A DNA stretch of 64,000 nucleotides from Polynucleobacter sp. MWH-Spelu-300-X4 (GCF_018687515.1 NZ_CP061294.1:1116001-1180000); one strand, 5' to 3'; numbered from the stretch's first letter, positions 9,452 through 18,822 are shown. Notes: generated by a model from the sequence alone, not told the origin. Translations and numbers: made by a program.

Positions 9452-9862
9452 ATGACCACACCACGCTCACTTAGCGATATTCCCGCACCTAAAGAATCTT
9501 GGCGCATCTGCGCATGGTTTTCCTGGTTTGCTTTAATCATATTGTGCATTTTGTGGGAAAGTGTTTTAGCCCCCATCAAACCCGGTGGCTCATGGGCTGT
9601 TATCAAAGTGGTGCCTCTTTTATTTGCGTTAAAAGGCATTTGGCAAGCTCGCAGCTACACCATGCAATGGGCTTCTATGCTCATCATGCTGTATTTCATT
9701 GAGGGTGTCACGCGCCTAAATGACCCCGGCTTTTCAGCTTACCTAGCAGGCGCAGAGGTTATGCTTAGCCTAATTGCTTATGTTGCCTTATTAGCTTATT
9801 TAAAACCCCTCAAAAAACAAGCCAAACTTAAAAAAGCTTTAGAGGAATCGAATCTATCATGA
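9452..9862 (+). CDS. DUF2069 membrane protein
   Basis: A 136-residue inner-membrane protein with four hydrophobic segments, matching the DUF2069 family commonly found next to wrbA in Betaproteobacteria. Its function is unknown. The stop codon overlaps the next ATG by four bases (ATGA), so the three genes wrbA-DUF2069-oxidoreductase look like one operon. Confidence 0.87.
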   Translation: MTTPRSLSDIPAPKESWRICAWFSWFALIILCILWESVLAPIKPGGSWAVIKVVPLLFALKGIWQARSYTMQWASMLIMLYFIEGVTRLNDPGFSAYLAGAEVMLSLIAYVALLAYLKPLKKQAKLKKALEESNLS

Positions 9863-11286
9863 GCTTATCTGATTCAGCATTTATCAGCGCACTACAAAAA
9901 ATTGTTGGCGCAGAACAAGTCATCACTCATCCAAGCGATTTAGAACCGTACCTGATTGATTGGCGCAAGCGCTACAAAGGGCAAGCATTAGCTGCCTTAC
10001 GCCCCGCCAATACTCTAGAAGTATCTGAGATAGTCAAACTATGCTCAGCCAATCAGATTGCAATTGTTCCTCAAGGTGGCAACACAGGCATGTGCGGTGG
10101 AGCAACGCCGAACCCAACCGGTCGCCAAGTAGTTATTTCTTTACAAAGGATGAATCAGGTTCGGTCTGTCGATATCGCTAACCAAACCATGACAGTTGAG
10201 GCTGGTTGCATTCTAAAAAATGTTCAAGAAGCTGCAGCCGCAGCCAATCGCTACTTTCCTCTTAGCTTAGGGTCTGAGGGAAGTTGCACAATTGGCGGCA
10301 ACCTTTCCACAAATGCGGGTGGCACAGCGGTACTACGTTACGGTAATACCCGTGAACTTTGCTTAGGTCTAGAAGTAGTCCTCCCGTCTGGAGAAATCTT
10401 AAACAGCTTAAGAGGTTTACGCAAAGACAACACAGGCTACGACTTAAGAGATTTATTTATTGGTGCAGAAGGCAGCCTTGGCATCATCACAGCTGCTGTG
10501 ATCAAAATATTTCCAACACCAGTAGCCCAATGGACAGCACTGGTTGCCGTTCCTCATGCGCAAGGTGCTGTTGAGTTACTCAATCTCTTTCAATCCGGTG
10601 CATCTGCCCAACTCACTGGTTTTGAAATGATGTCTGATGAAAGTTTAGCGCTCTTAAAACACTACTACCCTCCATTGGCAAGCCCTCTAGATGGCCCTAA
10701 CGCCTACGAAGTGCTCGTTGAAATCTCCGACTATGAAAGCGAAGAGCATGCCATGCAGCTAATGGAGACCATTCTGGAAAAAGCACTTGAATCTGGCTGC
10801 GCCACAGATGCGGCAATTGCTAGCAGCCTATCGCAAGCTCAAAAATTTTGGGATATGCGAGAGCACATTCCTCTAGCTCAAGCAGATGATGGTCAAAATA
10901 TCAAACACGATGTCTCACTCCCTATTTCTGCCATTCCCAATTTTATTGAGACCTGCAACACACTATTACGCCGCGAATATCCAGGCGTTCGAGTAATTAA
11001 CTATGGGCACCTCGGGGATGGCAATTTGCATTACAACATTGCGGGCGCTAGCTCAAAAGAGACGGGGGAATTTTTCACCAAATACTCTAAAGAAATCCAA
11101 GCTTTGGTTTACAAAGAAGTAGAAAAATACAATGGATCAATTTCTGCAGAGCATGGCGTGGGCCAACAAAAAGTAGATTATCTAGTTGGTCACCGAGGCG
11201 ATATCGCTGTGCAAGTCATGAAATCAATCAAGCAAGCACTAGACCCTCATTCACTGATGAACCCAGGCAAAGTTTTAGCTAGCTAA
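9859..11286 (+). CDS. FAD-linked 2-hydroxyacid oxidase/dehydrogenase (GlcD-like)
   Basis: A 475-residue flavoenzyme of the VAO/PCMH type, related to D-lactate dehydrogenase, glycolate oxidase GlcD and D-2-hydroxyglutarate dehydrogenase. The FAD domain shows VPQGGNTGMCGGATP (about residue 72) and GGNLSTNAGG (about 148). The C-terminal domain has YGHLGDGNLHYN and SAEHGVGQQK, which hold the metal and substrate residues. No GlcE or GlcF subunits follow, which favours a single-subunit D-lactate or D-2-hydroxyglutarate dehydrogenase. The exact substrate cannot be read from the sequence. Confidence 0.87.
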   Translation: MSLSDSAFISALQKIVGAEQVITHPSDLEPYLIDWRKRYKGQALAALRPANTLEVSEIVKLCSANQIAIVPQGGNTGMCGGATPNPTGRQVVISLQRMNQVRSVDIANQTMTVEAGCILKNVQEAAAAANRYFPLSLGSEGSCTIGGNLSTNAGGTAVLRYGNTRELCLGLEVVLPSGEILNSLRGLRKDNTGYDLRDLFIGAEGSLGIITAAVIKIFPTPVAQWTALVAVPHAQGAVELLNLFQSGASAQLTGFEMMSDESLALLKHYYPPLASPLDGPNAYEVLVEISDYESEEHAMQLMETILEKALESGCATDAAIASSLSQAQKFWDMREHIPLAQADDGQNIKHDVSLPISAIPNFIETCNTLLRREYPGVRVINYGHLGDGNLHYNIAGASSKETGEFFTKYSKEIQALVYKEVEKYNGSISAEHGVGQQKVDYLVGHRGDIAVQVMKSIKQALDPHSLMNPGKVLAS

Positions 11287-11321
11287 CCAGCCTTAATAGC
11301 AAAATATCGATTCAGATAAAT

Positions 11322-11349
11322 AAAAAGCGCTACCTAGATAGCGCTTTTT
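11322..11349. terminator. Bidirectional terminator
   Basis: AAAAAGCGCTA-CCTAGA-TAGCGCTTTTT, an 11-bp stem with a T tract on one strand and an A tract on the other. It separates the convergent oxidoreductase and winged-helix regulator genes. Confidence 0.9.
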
Positions 11350-11370
11350 ATTAATAACTTTGTCAGACTA

Positions 11371-11721
11371 TTAAGCCTTAGAAGCTTGAACCATGCAATC
11401 CGAAATCTGTGAAAAATATTTCAAAGCCATATCTGTTGGTTCAATATATTTCTTACGGCCATCAGTTTCGATAACGTAATTAATCATGTCTTTTTCGCGC
11501 AATTGCTTCAAACGCGCATGCAATGTAGCTGGGGAACCAATTTGGCGCATCGCAATCGCATCGCTTACCAAAAGACGCTCACCTTTTTTCCACTGTGAGG
11601 CAACCATATTCAGTAATTCGTTTTCAGTAGCATCTAATTTAGGGAAATCAGGCAATTCCTCAATAGAGCGAACCAAGTTTAAAAATCTAAAATAGATGTC
11701 CTGCAACTCCTTACTTTTCAT
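11371..11721 (-). CDS. MarR-like winged-helix regulator
   Basis: A 116-residue DNA-binding protein. After an N-terminal helix there is a winged-helix domain (about residues 30-105) with LLVSDAIAMRQIGSPATLHARLKQLREKDMI as recognition region and wing, typical of MarR-type regulators. The ATG has a GAGGAGAG ribosome site. It is transcribed divergently from icd across a long AT-rich region with a palindrome 40 bases from its start, which suggests autoregulation. A role in icd control is possible but unproven. Confidence 0.75.
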   Translation of the reverse strand: MKSKELQDIYFRFLNLVRSIEELPDFPKLDATENELLNMVASQWKKGERLLVSDAIAMRQIGSPATLHARLKQLREKDMINYVIETDGRKKYIEPTDMALKYFSQISDCMVQASKA

Positions 11722-12094
11722 AAGGCTCTCCTCTTTTTTAAATACTTACTTAATTGTATACATTTAAATTGTAAATGAAATATTTATTACAAATATCAAT
11801 ATTATCCTTAGGGCTATTAGATTTATATTTTTCAATAACTTCCGTTAACTTCATCTAATTCTTACTAATTATTATATTTTTTATTATTAAATAGTTAAAA
11901 CATCTCCAAGGGCTGATTTAACCATTCCTCAGGGAAATTACTAGCCTCTTAATCGAGCGTAAACCTTAGAAATCCTTCACTTATTCGCCTTAGGTAAGGA
12001 TAATCAAAGATTGGCGACTTAAAATCAGGCGCGAAGCAGTAAAAATACTTATAAATTGGCATCAATAAATCTATTAAAACCAGAGGACATATCA
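11722..12094. promoter_or_regulatory. AT-rich divergent promoter region, regulator / icd
   Basis: About 370 bases without a gene. The inverted repeat CATTTA-AATTG-TAAATG at 11761-11777 is a good candidate operator for the adjacent winged-helix protein. The centre (about 11780-11900) is almost pure A/T and could be a UP element or bent DNA. The final 20 bases hold the AGAGGA ribosome site of icd. Confidence 0.5.
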
Positions 12095-14332
12095 ATGGCA
12101 ACAGAAAAATCAAAGATTATTTATACGCTGACTGATGAAGCACCAGCATTAGCAACTTGCGCCTTCTTGCCAATCATCAGAACATTTACTGCGCCAGCGG
12201 ATATTGAAGTAGAAACAAGTGATATTTCTGTTGCGGGTCGCATCCTAGCCGAGTTCCCTGATTACCTAACGGAAGAACAAAAAGTTCCTAATAACTTGGC
12301 AGAGCTAGGTAGATTAACTTTATTGCCTGATACCAACATCATCAAACTTCCTAACATCAGCGCAGCTATGCCTCAATTAGTAGCGGCTATTAAAGAATTA
12401 CAAACTCGCGGCTACAAGATCCCTAACTTCCCAGATGATCCAAAAACAGATGAGGAAAAAGAGATTCGTAAGCGCTATTCAAAATGTTTAGGTAGTGCAG
12501 TAAATCCAGTTTTACGTGAAGGCAACTCAGACCGCAGAGCTCCAGCAGCTGTTAAACGCTATGCGCGCAACAACCCTCACTCAATGGGCGAATGGAGCCA
12601 AGCATCTCGTACACACGTATCACACATGCACGGTGGTGACTTTTACTCTAGCGAAAAATCAATGGTTGTACCTAAGGCCTGCGATGTAAAAATGGACCTA
12701 GTGACCAAGAGCGGTAAAACCATTGTTCTTAAAGAAAAAGTTTCTTTGCTTGAGAGTGAAATCATCGACAGCATGTACATGAGCAAAAAAGCTCTTTGCA
12801 AGTTCTACGAAGATCAAATTGAAGATGCTCGCAAAACTGGCGTAATGCTGTCTTTCCACGTTAAAGCAACCATGATGAAAGTGTCACACCCGATCGTATT
12901 CGGTCACATGGTTAAGATTTTTTATAAAGACGCATTTGAGAAACACGCAAAATTATTCGCTGAATTAGGCGTAAATGCTAACAATGGTTTAAGTAGCGTT
13001 TACGAAAAAATCAGCACATTACCTGAGTCTAAGCGCGAAGAGATCATCAAAGATCTACACGCTTGCCACGAACACCGTCCAGAGTTGGCGATGGTGGATT
13101 CAGCTAAGGGCATCACTAACTTGCACTCACCTAACGACGTGATCGTGGATGCGTCTATGCCAGCAATGATTCGTATCGGCGGCAAGATGTGGGGTGCTGA
13201 TGGTCGTCCAAAAGATACTAAAGCGATCATGCCTGAAAGTACATTTGCTCGTATCTACCAAGAAATGATCAATTTCTGCAAAACAAATGGCAACTTCAAC
13301 CCTGTCACCATGGGTACGGTTCCTAACGTTGGCCTCATGGCTCAACAAGCAGAAGAATATGGTTCACACGACAAAACGTTTGAGATCCCTGAAGACGGGG
13401 TTGCTCGCATTGTTACAGCCGACGGTACAGTATTGCTTGAGCAGCATGTTGAAGAAGGTGACATTTGGCGTATGTGCCAAGTAAAAGATGCTCCAATCAG
13501 AGATTGGGTCAAATTGGCAGTCACACGTGCGCGTCTATCAAATACACCAGCGGTATTCTGGCTTGATGAGTACCGTCCACATGAAGCCGAATTAATCAAG
13601 AAAGTAAAAACTTATTTGAAAGACCACGATACAACAGGTCTTGATATCCAGATCATGTCTCAAACTCGTGCGATGCGTTATACATTAGAACGCGTGATGC
13701 GCGGTAAAGACACAATTTCTGTGACAGGTAACATTCTTCGCGATTACTTAACAGACCTCTTCCCAATTATGGAATTAGGCACCAGCGCGAAAATGCTTTC
13801 TATCGTGCCATTGATGGCTGGTGGCGGCTTGTTTGAAACAGGTGCAGGCGGTTCTGCTCCTAAACACGTGAAGCAACTTGTTGAGGAAAACCACTTGCGT
13901 TGGGATTCATTAGGTGAATTCTTAGCATTGGCAGTTTCAATTGAAGATGTTGGCATTAAGAAAAATAATGCCAAAGCAAAAGTTTTGGCTAAGACATTAG
14001 ATGATGCAACTGGTCAATTACTTGAGAATAGAAAATCTCCTTCTTCACGTACAGGCGAATTAGACAACCGTGGTAGCCAATTCTACTTGGCCATGTATTG
14101 GGCACAAGCATTAGCTGCTCAAACAGATGACAAAGAACTGCAAGCTCACTTCGCACCTCTAGCCAAGAAGTTGACGGATAGCGAAGCAAAAATTATTGCT
14201 GAGTTGAATGCAGTGCAAGGTAAAGCAGCTGACATTGGCGGCTACTACCTAGCTGACGCTGAGAAATGTAAAGCAGTGATGCGTCCAAGCGCAACATTGA
14301 ATGCTATTTTGAAAGAGTTTCAAGTTAAGTAA
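12095..14332 (+). CDS. icd: Isocitrate dehydrogenase, NADP-dependent, monomeric type
   Basis: Cytosolic TCA enzyme oxidising isocitrate to 2-oxoglutarate with NADP. The 745-residue protein is the large monomeric form (IDH-II), not the 45-kDa dimer. Family segments include the N-terminal [24 protein letters not shown] (isocitrate binding) and [18 protein letters not shown]. The frame is open from a TTG at 12056, but the ATG at 12095 has a good ribosome site (AGAGGA) and matches the family N-terminus. Two tandem hairpins end the unit. It stands alone next to a divergent winged-helix regulator. Confidence 0.96.
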   Translation: MATEKSKIIYTLTDEAPALATCAFLPIIRTFTAPADIEVETSDISVAGRILAEFPDYLTEEQKVPNNLAELGRLTLLPDTNIIKLPNISAAMPQLVAAIKELQTRGYKIPNFPDDPKTDEEKEIRKRYSKCLGSAVNPVLREGNSDRRAPAAVKRYARNNPHSMGEWSQASRTHVSHMHGGDFYSSEKSMVVPKACDVKMDLVTKSGKTIVLKEKVSLLESEIIDSMYMSKKALCKFYEDQIEDARKTGVMLSFHVKATMMKVSHPIVFGHMVKIFYKDAFEKHAKLFAELGVNANNGLSSVYEKISTLPESKREEIIKDLHACHEHRPELAMVDSAKGITNLHSPNDVIVDASMPAMIRIGGKMWGADGRPKDTKAIMPESTFARIYQEMINFCKTNGNFNPVTMGTVPNVGLMAQQAEEYGSHDKTFEIPEDGVARIVTADGTVLLEQHVEEGDIWRMCQVKDAPIRDWVKLAVTRARLSNTPAVFWLDEYRPHEAELIKKVKTYLKDHDTTGLDIQIMSQTRAMRYTLERVMRGKDTISVTGNILRDYLTDLFPIMELGTSAKMLSIVPLMAGGGLFETGAGGSAPKHVKQLVEENHLRWDSLGEFLALAVSIEDVGIKKNNAKAKVLAKTLDDATGQLLENRKSPSSRTGELDNRGSQFYLAMYWAQALAAQTDDKELQAHFAPLAKKLTDSEAKIIAELNAVQGKAADIGGYYLADAEKCKAVMRPSATLNAILKEFQVK

Positions 14333-14340
14333 TTAAAGAA

Positions 14341-14406
14341 TGATTAAAGCGCTCGCTTTAATCATCTCAAGAAAAAAGCCGGCATCTTTTGGATGCTGGC
14401 TTTTTT
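14341..14406. terminator. Tandem hairpins and terminator after icd
   Basis: First hairpin TGATTAAAGC-GCTC-GCTTTAATCA (14341-14364), perfect 10 bp. Second GCCGGCATC/GATGCTGGC with one G-U pair, flanked by six A and six T (14372-14406), a bidirectional terminator between the convergent icd and pal genes. Confidence 0.9.
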
Positions 14407-14418
14407 ATTAAGCACTTA

Positions 14419-14907
14419 TTACTTATAAACGATATCTGCTCGGCGATTTTCTTTCCAAGCTTCTTCATTACTGCCATTGGCTTTTGGCTTTTCTTTACCA
14501 AAGCTAACTGCCTCTAACTGTGATTGATCAACACCCAACAACACAAGCGCTTTCTTCACAGCCTCCGAACGTCTTTGACCCAAAGCCAAGTTGTACTCTG
14601 TTGTGCCACGTTCATCTGTATTACCTTGAATAGCGATACCCGCTGTTTTATCTTTGTTAGCACGTAAATACTGTGCATGCGCTGAAATAACAGACTGATA
14701 CTCAGGCTTAACCGTATAGCTATCGAAATCAAAGTAAATGCTTCTCTTTCCATAGACGCTTGATTTTGGATCATTAATAGGGTCATAGCCTGCTTGAGAA
14801 CTCACATCCACAGATGCCACTTTATTTGAATCTAATGAAGTTGTACTACAAGCTCCTAACATAGCTGTTAAGCAAACAATAAGACCGATTTTTGATAAGT
14901 TCAACAT
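14419..14907 (-). CDS. pal: Pal-like OmpA-domain lipoprotein
   Basis: Peptidoglycan-associated lipoprotein that ties the outer membrane to the wall and works with Tol proteins. The 162-residue precursor has a lipobox LGAC with the lipidated Cys at residue 20, then an OmpA-like domain (about 55-160) with the peptidoglycan-binding motif NTDERGTTEYNLALGQRR. An AAGGA ribosome site precedes the ATG. Unusually, no tolB or ybgF gene flanks it. It may be the main Pal in an altered setting or a second copy. Confidence 0.88.
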   Translation of the reverse strand: MLNLSKIGLIVCLTAMLGACSTTSLDSNKVASVDVSSQAGYDPINDPKSSVYGKRSIYFDFDSYTVKPEYQSVISAHAQYLRANKDKTAGIAIQGNTDERGTTEYNLALGQRRSEAVKKALVLLGVDQSQLEAVSFGKEKPKANGSNEEAWKENRRADIVYK

Positions 14908-14946
14908 ATATATCCTTATATATTCTCTATAAATAATTAAAAAAAT

Positions 14947-15306
14947 TTAGTTAGCCACATGAACAAATCTAGGAGGCCTAAAGATTCTTTGACAGAAGAA
15001 AAATAACAACAATTCAATAACAATAGGTCGTAAATAGGCTCTCAAACTACCCCAAGCCATCCATAAACAACTAACCATTAAAATTGCCGATAAAAAAATG
15101 GGTACAGGAAAAGATAAAGAAGAATCTTTTCCTTGAAAGGCTTTAATCTCTACTTGGCTCTCCTCACCTGAGAATGGGGCATGATAAGTAGCATAAATTT
15201 GAGCGCGCTTCATCCCATTCTCAATAAATCTCTGAGATGACACCACCTTAAATGCAAATAAGCATATGCAAAGTAGCATTAATAAGGTTTTTGATGATTT
15301 AGACAT
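14947..15306 (-). CDS. Hypothetical membrane protein
   Basis: A protein of about 119 residues that I do not recognise. It has a hydrophobic N-terminal segment (about residues 6-24, signal anchor), a polar stretch of about 50 residues probably on the periplasmic side, and one or two hydrophobic segments near the C-terminus. An in-frame TTG at 15324 would add six residues; the ATG is preferred. It lies 39 bases upstream of pal on the same strand and may be co-transcribed with it. Confidence 0.55.
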   Translation of the reverse strand: MSKSSKTLLMLLCICLFAFKVVSSQRFIENGMKRAQIYATYHAPFSGEESQVEIKAFQGKDSSLSFPVPIFLSAILMVSCLWMAWGSLRAYLRPIVIELLLFFFCQRIFRPPRFVHVAN

Positions 15307-15414
15307 TTGTGATAGTTTACTCAAACCTAATTGGATTAGTCGATATCAAGGTTTAAAGCATCCTGAAAATGGGCAAAAAACAATTAGTTAGTGGGTTTCC
15401 CTAATAATAACGAA

Positions 15415-15539
15415 GATAGTCAATGCGATGACTGTCGCCTCCCCGTTTCATCCTTATGATTTGGTTTGGTTGCTATGCAACCATGTCTCCTCGTATGTTT
15501 ACAACATACTTTTCACACCCACTTCGGTGGGTGTTTTTT
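15415..15539 (+). ncRNA. Candidate structured small RNA with four hairpins
   Basis: Four consecutive stem-loops lie in an intergenic stretch. They are GATAGTCA/TGACTGTC (15415-15436, 8 bp with one G-U), TGGTTGC-TAT-GCAACCA (15467-15483), GTATGTT-TAC-AACATAC (15493-15509) and CACCCAC-TTCG-GTGGGTG followed by six T (15516-15539), a classical terminator. The single-stranded linkers hold CGCCTCCCC and CTCCTCG, which are anti-Shine-Dalgarno-like. A TAATAA box at 15402 would place transcription start near the first hairpin, but I see no good -35. No known RNA family is recognised. A long leader of the next gene ending in an attenuator is the alternative. Confidence 0.55.
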
Positions 15540-15601
15540 ATGGTTCAAAAAAAATTCTAAAAAAGCTTTATCCTAGACCCCCACTAAAAGGCTCAAACAC
15601 A

Positions 15602-16798
15602 ATGGATAACTCAACAAATAAACAGTGGCTACCTAGCTGGCTCATTCTTTTAGGCATCTTAACGGCCATAGCACCCCTATCCATTGATATGTATTTACCT
15701 AGCTTCCCCTTGATTGAAAAAGATCTAATGGGGTGGCCAGGCAGCGTTGAATTAACCTTAGGCAGTTTTTTCATTGGACTCACCATTGGTCAATTATTTT
15801 ATGGCCCTCTAAGCGATCGCTTTGGTAGAAAACCTCCTCTATACATTGGCTTTACGATCTACGCCGTCGCTTCATTAGGTGCAGCCCTATCACCCAATAT
15901 TCCAGCACTTATTTTTTGGCGCTTCCTACAGGGCCTAGGGGGATGCACAGGCATCATCCTGCCAAGTGCTATTGTTAGAGATAGAACGACCGCTCAAGAA
16001 GGTGCGCGCGCTTTTTCCATATTGATGTTAGTCATGGGTGTAGCCCCCATCTTGGCACCGTTAGCAGGTGGTTGGATTCTGACACATTTTTCATGGCAAG
16101 GTATCTTCTACCTACTCACCCTATTTTCAGTTGGCTGCTTAATCGCCATGAAATTTGGCTTAAAGGAAAGTCACAATACGGAACATGAGCCGCCGCTTAG
16201 ACTAATGTCTGTTTTAAAAAACTACGGCTACCTATTAACCAATAAGCCATTCTTGGGATTTGCCTTAGGTGGCGGATTGGCCATGGCAGGCATGTTCTCT
16301 TATATTGCAGGTTCACCCTTTGTTCTGATTAATTTATATGGTGTGGCGCCGCAAGATTACGGTTGGTATTTTGGCTCGAATGCATTTGGTCTAATTGCGT
16401 CCAGCCAACTCAATGCTCACCTACTCAAAAAATATGCCGCCACTAGCATTTTAAGAACGGCTCTTTTTGTGCCCGCCATAGTTAGTGTTGTTTTCTTAAG
16501 TATCACCCTAATGGGCTACGCCAATCTCTATTGGACAGTAGGATCCTTTTTCTTATTTGTGGCAAGCTTAGGATTTATCATCCCCAATGCCATGGCGTCA
16601 GGACTAGCTACACATGGTCAACAAGCCGGCACAGCAGCAGCACTAATGGGAGCTCTACAATTTTTATTTGCAACCCTCGTTGGCTCACTAGTTGGACTAT
16701 TACATAACAATACGGGAGTGCCTTTAGCATTCATGATGGCTTTATGTGGCACATCCGCCTGGATGAGTCATCACTTTTTAGTAAAAAAACATCGCTAA
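15602..16798 (+). CDS. Bcr/CflA family drug-resistance MFS transporter
   Basis: Inner-membrane drug:proton antiporter of the DHA1 family, 398 residues and twelve membrane segments. Bcr/CflA hallmarks are the N-terminal SIDMYLPSFPLIEKDL, the FYGPLSDRFGRKPPL loop and LQGLGGCTGIILPSAIVRD. An in-frame ATG far upstream (15428) would place a strong terminator hairpin inside the coding region, so the ATG at 15602 is used. It matches the family N-terminus. Substrates are unknown. Confidence 0.9.
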   Translation: MDNSTNKQWLPSWLILLGILTAIAPLSIDMYLPSFPLIEKDLMGWPGSVELTLGSFFIGLTIGQLFYGPLSDRFGRKPPLYIGFTIYAVASLGAALSPNIPALIFWRFLQGLGGCTGIILPSAIVRDRTTAQEGARAFSILMLVMGVAPILAPLAGGWILTHFSWQGIFYLLTLFSVGCLIAMKFGLKESHNTEHEPPLRLMSVLKNYGYLLTNKPFLGFALGGGLAMAGMFSYIAGSPFVLINLYGVAPQDYGWYFGSNAFGLIASSQLNAHLLKKYAATSILRTALFVPAIVSVVFLSITLMGYANLYWTVGSFFLFVASLGFIIPNAMASGLATHGQQAGTAAALMGALQFLFATLVGSLVGLLHNNTGVPLAFMMALCGTSAWMSHHFLVKKHR

Positions 16799-16808
16799 AA
16801 TATTTCTA

Positions 16809-16837
16809 GAAGGCGTTTATTTTATTTGAACGCCTTC
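16809..16837. terminator. Hairpin between convergent genes
   Basis: GAAGGCGTT/AACGCCTTC, a 9-bp stem with an 11-base AT-rich loop, spanning the end of the ogt gene just after the Bcr gene. It lacks a clear T tract, so termination is uncertain. Confidence 0.45.
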
Positions 16838-17311
16838 GTGATGCAATAACCAAGCTTTAACATTTCGATGAAACCCCTCGCCAGCTTGGTGAGCAAAACC
16901 ACCAATACCTGTAGCGGATATCACCCGATGACAGGGCACCACCAAAGGAAAAGGGTTTGAGCCACAAGCTTGCCCTACAGCTCTTGGAGCGCTTTTAATC
17001 GCCTTAGCCAAATCACCATAAGTTTTCACCTCTCCTCGAGATATTTTCTCTATCTCAGACCACACTCGCTGCTGAAAAGCTGTACCAAATGGCTTAAGAG
17101 GTAGATCAAAAATGAAGTCGGGATTTTTAAAATATTGCTTAAATTGCCTCTCAACTTCTTTAGCTAAATCGGTTTTAGCAGGCTTTATTTTTTCGCCATG
17201 TTCTAAGTAAACAATCTGACTCACCATCAAACTAGCATCAACCACTTCTGTTTGAATACCTAACTTACCAAACGGCGCTGCTATCACAGCATCCCACTCT
17301 GTATGTTTCAT
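16817..17311 (-). CDS. ogt: Methylated-DNA-[protein]-cysteine S-methyltransferase
   Basis: Suicide DNA repair protein that takes the alkyl group of O6-alkylguanine onto its cysteine. The 164-residue protein has the catalytic motif PCHRVI with the acceptor Cys, preceded by the helix-turn-helix part RAVGQACGSNP and followed by GIGGFAHQAGEGFHRN. The N-terminal Ada regulatory domain is absent, so this is the Ogt type. Its start overlaps the stop of the upstream DMT transporter gene by four bases. Confidence 0.93.
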   Translation of the reverse strand: MKHTEWDAVIAAPFGKLGIQTEVVDASLMVSQIVYLEHGEKIKPAKTDLAKEVERQFKQYFKNPDFIFDLPLKPFGTAFQQRVWSEIEKISRGEVKTYGDLAKAIKSAPRAVGQACGSNPFPLVVPCHRVISATGIGGFAHQAGEGFHRNVKAWLLHHEGVQIK

Positions 17312-18216
17312 GTTCTTCTACCATCGAACCAGGCCTGAATACGAGGCAATAAACTACCCACCGCACCCAAAATAGCAATCAAACCAATTCCAAATAAAGA
17401 GACATGATCCGGGACATGTTTAAAAATAACCCAACCCCAAAATATCCCAAAAGCAATTTGCGCATACATATACGGCATCAAATTAGCAGCCGGAGTTTCC
17501 TCAAATGCTCTAATAAATAAGAAGTGCCCCCAGCCTCCTAAAACACCAATGGAAATCAGCTCTAACCATAAATGCCCATACTCAATCGTTGACCAAAACC
17601 AAATTAAAGGAATGCTGGTCAAGAAAGCGCCAGTCCAAACGGTATAAAACAAAGTCGTTAAAGAGTCTTCTAACTTAGATATCTTGCCTGTCACCAAATG
17701 AAAAACAATATTCACTAAAACCAAGCAAACCGGGAAAACCAAGTGCCAAGTAAATAATTCAGAACCTGGACGAACAATCATTAACGTGCCGATAAAGCCA
17801 CCCAAAGCTAGCAGCACTTTAATTAAAGGCACCTCTTCATTTAAAAACCTTGATGCCAATAAAGTAACAAATAAAGGGGTCGTCATCACAATAGCGGTAA
17901 ATTCTCCCACAGGCATAAATGTCAAACTAGCCAGCGCAAGACTGGTCGTGATGACCAATAAAGAACCCCGAAATAACTGCAGTTTTAAATTAGAGGTTCG
18001 AAGGATTGCTTTCCCATGTTTAGGCAAGGTAAAAGCACTCACCAAAAGAGCTTGTGTTAAATAACGAGCCCATATGATCATGCTAATGGAAACTTCAAGA
18101 GAAACGTGCTTGCTGATGCCATCCATCAGTGCAAAACACGCCAAAGCCCCCAATAAAAACCACACCCCTGAATAAGAAGTTTTAGGCAGATGAGAACTTG
18201 ATGCAAGTTTTGACAT
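17308..18216 (-). CDS. EamA/DMT family transporter
   Basis: A 302-residue inner-membrane protein with ten hydrophobic segments arranged as two EamA repeats (about residues 15-150 and 165-290). The drug/metabolite transporter superfamily mostly exports amino acids or other small metabolites. The substrate is not predictable. It is translationally coupled to ogt by a four-base overlap. Confidence 0.87.
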   Translation of the reverse strand: MSKLASSSHLPKTSYSGVWFLLGALACFALMDGISKHVSLEVSISMIIWARYLTQALLVSAFTLPKHGKAILRTSNLKLQLFRGSLLVITTSLALASLTFMPVGEFTAIVMTTPLFVTLLASRFLNEEVPLIKVLLALGGFIGTLMIVRPGSELFTWHLVFPVCLVLVNIVFHLVTGKISKLEDSLTTLFYTVWTGAFLTSIPLIWFWSTIEYGHLWLELISIGVLGGWGHFLFIRAFEETPAANLMPYMYAQIAFGIFWGWVIFKHVPDHVSLFGIGLIAILGAVGSLLPRIQAWFDGRRT

Positions 18217-18240
18217 ATGGCTTATTTTAGGCGCATATGA

Positions 18241-18272
18241 AAAAAGCCACCTAATAGCATTTAGGTGGCTTT
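18241..18272 (-). terminator. Terminator of the copper operon
   Basis: Perfect 12-bp stem AAAGCCACCTAA-TAGCAT-TTAGGTGGCTTT with a run of five T after it on the minus strand. It lies downstream of the PCu(A)C gene. A separate 14-bp palindrome TTTAGTTAACTAAA follows at 18283-18296. Confidence 0.88.
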
Positions 18273-18306
18273 ATTTAGTTATTTTAGTTAACTAAATCTT
18301 AGTAAG

Positions 18307-18792
18307 TTACTGATGATCCTTCGAATGATCATGTCCAGGCTGTCCATGGGCAGGTCTCATATCTTTCACTTGAAATTTCACCTCAAGCTCCCCTGCTTTT
18401 TCAAACTTTAACTTAACAGGAATTTGATCTCCTGCCTTTAACTGACTCTTCAAATCAATCAACATCAAATGAAAACCACCCGGTTGCAACTCAACCGTTC
18501 CATTAGCAGGAATATCAATCGCCTTTACTTCACGCATCTTCATCACATTACCCTCCATGCTCATGGTATGAAGTTGCATCTCTTTAGCAACAGGTGAACT
18601 AACAGCAATCAATTTATCAGCAGCACCTGTATTTTTAATTTTGACAAATGCACCGCCGGCTTTTTGCGCAGGCACTGTTGCCCTTGCGTATGGATCTTCA
18701 ATCTTTAACTTACCAAACTTAATTTCTTGATCAGCATAAGCAGATGTGGCAACCATGAATAAACTCAAGAAAACTACATATATTTTTTTCAT
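18307..18792 (-). CDS. Periplasmic copper chaperone, PCu(A)C family
   Basis: Binds Cu(I) in the periplasm and delivers it, typically to the CuA site of cytochrome c oxidase. The 161-residue precursor has a signal peptide (about residues 1-20, ending SAYA). The ligand set matches the family pattern H-(M)-x10-M-x21-H-x-M: LHTMSMEGNVMKM and GGFHLMLIDLK. The His-rich tail (GQPGHDHSKDHQ) can add metal sites. It lies 30 bases downstream of a TonB-dependent copper receptor and ends at a strong terminator. Confidence 0.93.
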   Translation of the reverse strand: MKKIYVVFLSLFMVATSAYADQEIKFGKLKIEDPYARATVPAQKAGGAFVKIKNTGAADKLIAVSSPVAKEMQLHTMSMEGNVMKMREVKAIDIPANGTVELQPGGFHLMLIDLKSQLKAGDQIPVKLKFEKAGELEVKFQVKDMRPAHGQPGHDHSKDHQ

Positions 18793-18822
18793 ATCAATCC
18801 TTAATAAATTAAAAATCTTAAA

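Noticed and set aside
15415..15539. tRNA or known riboswitch in the hairpin cluster
   Set aside because: No cloverleaf, no T-loop GTTCRA box, and no riboswitch consensus was recognised.
15428..15601. In-frame upstream extension of the Bcr-type transporter from an ATG at 15428
   Set aside because: It would translate through three strong hairpins including a textbook terminator, and the extra residues do not resemble the family. The ATG at 15602 fits.
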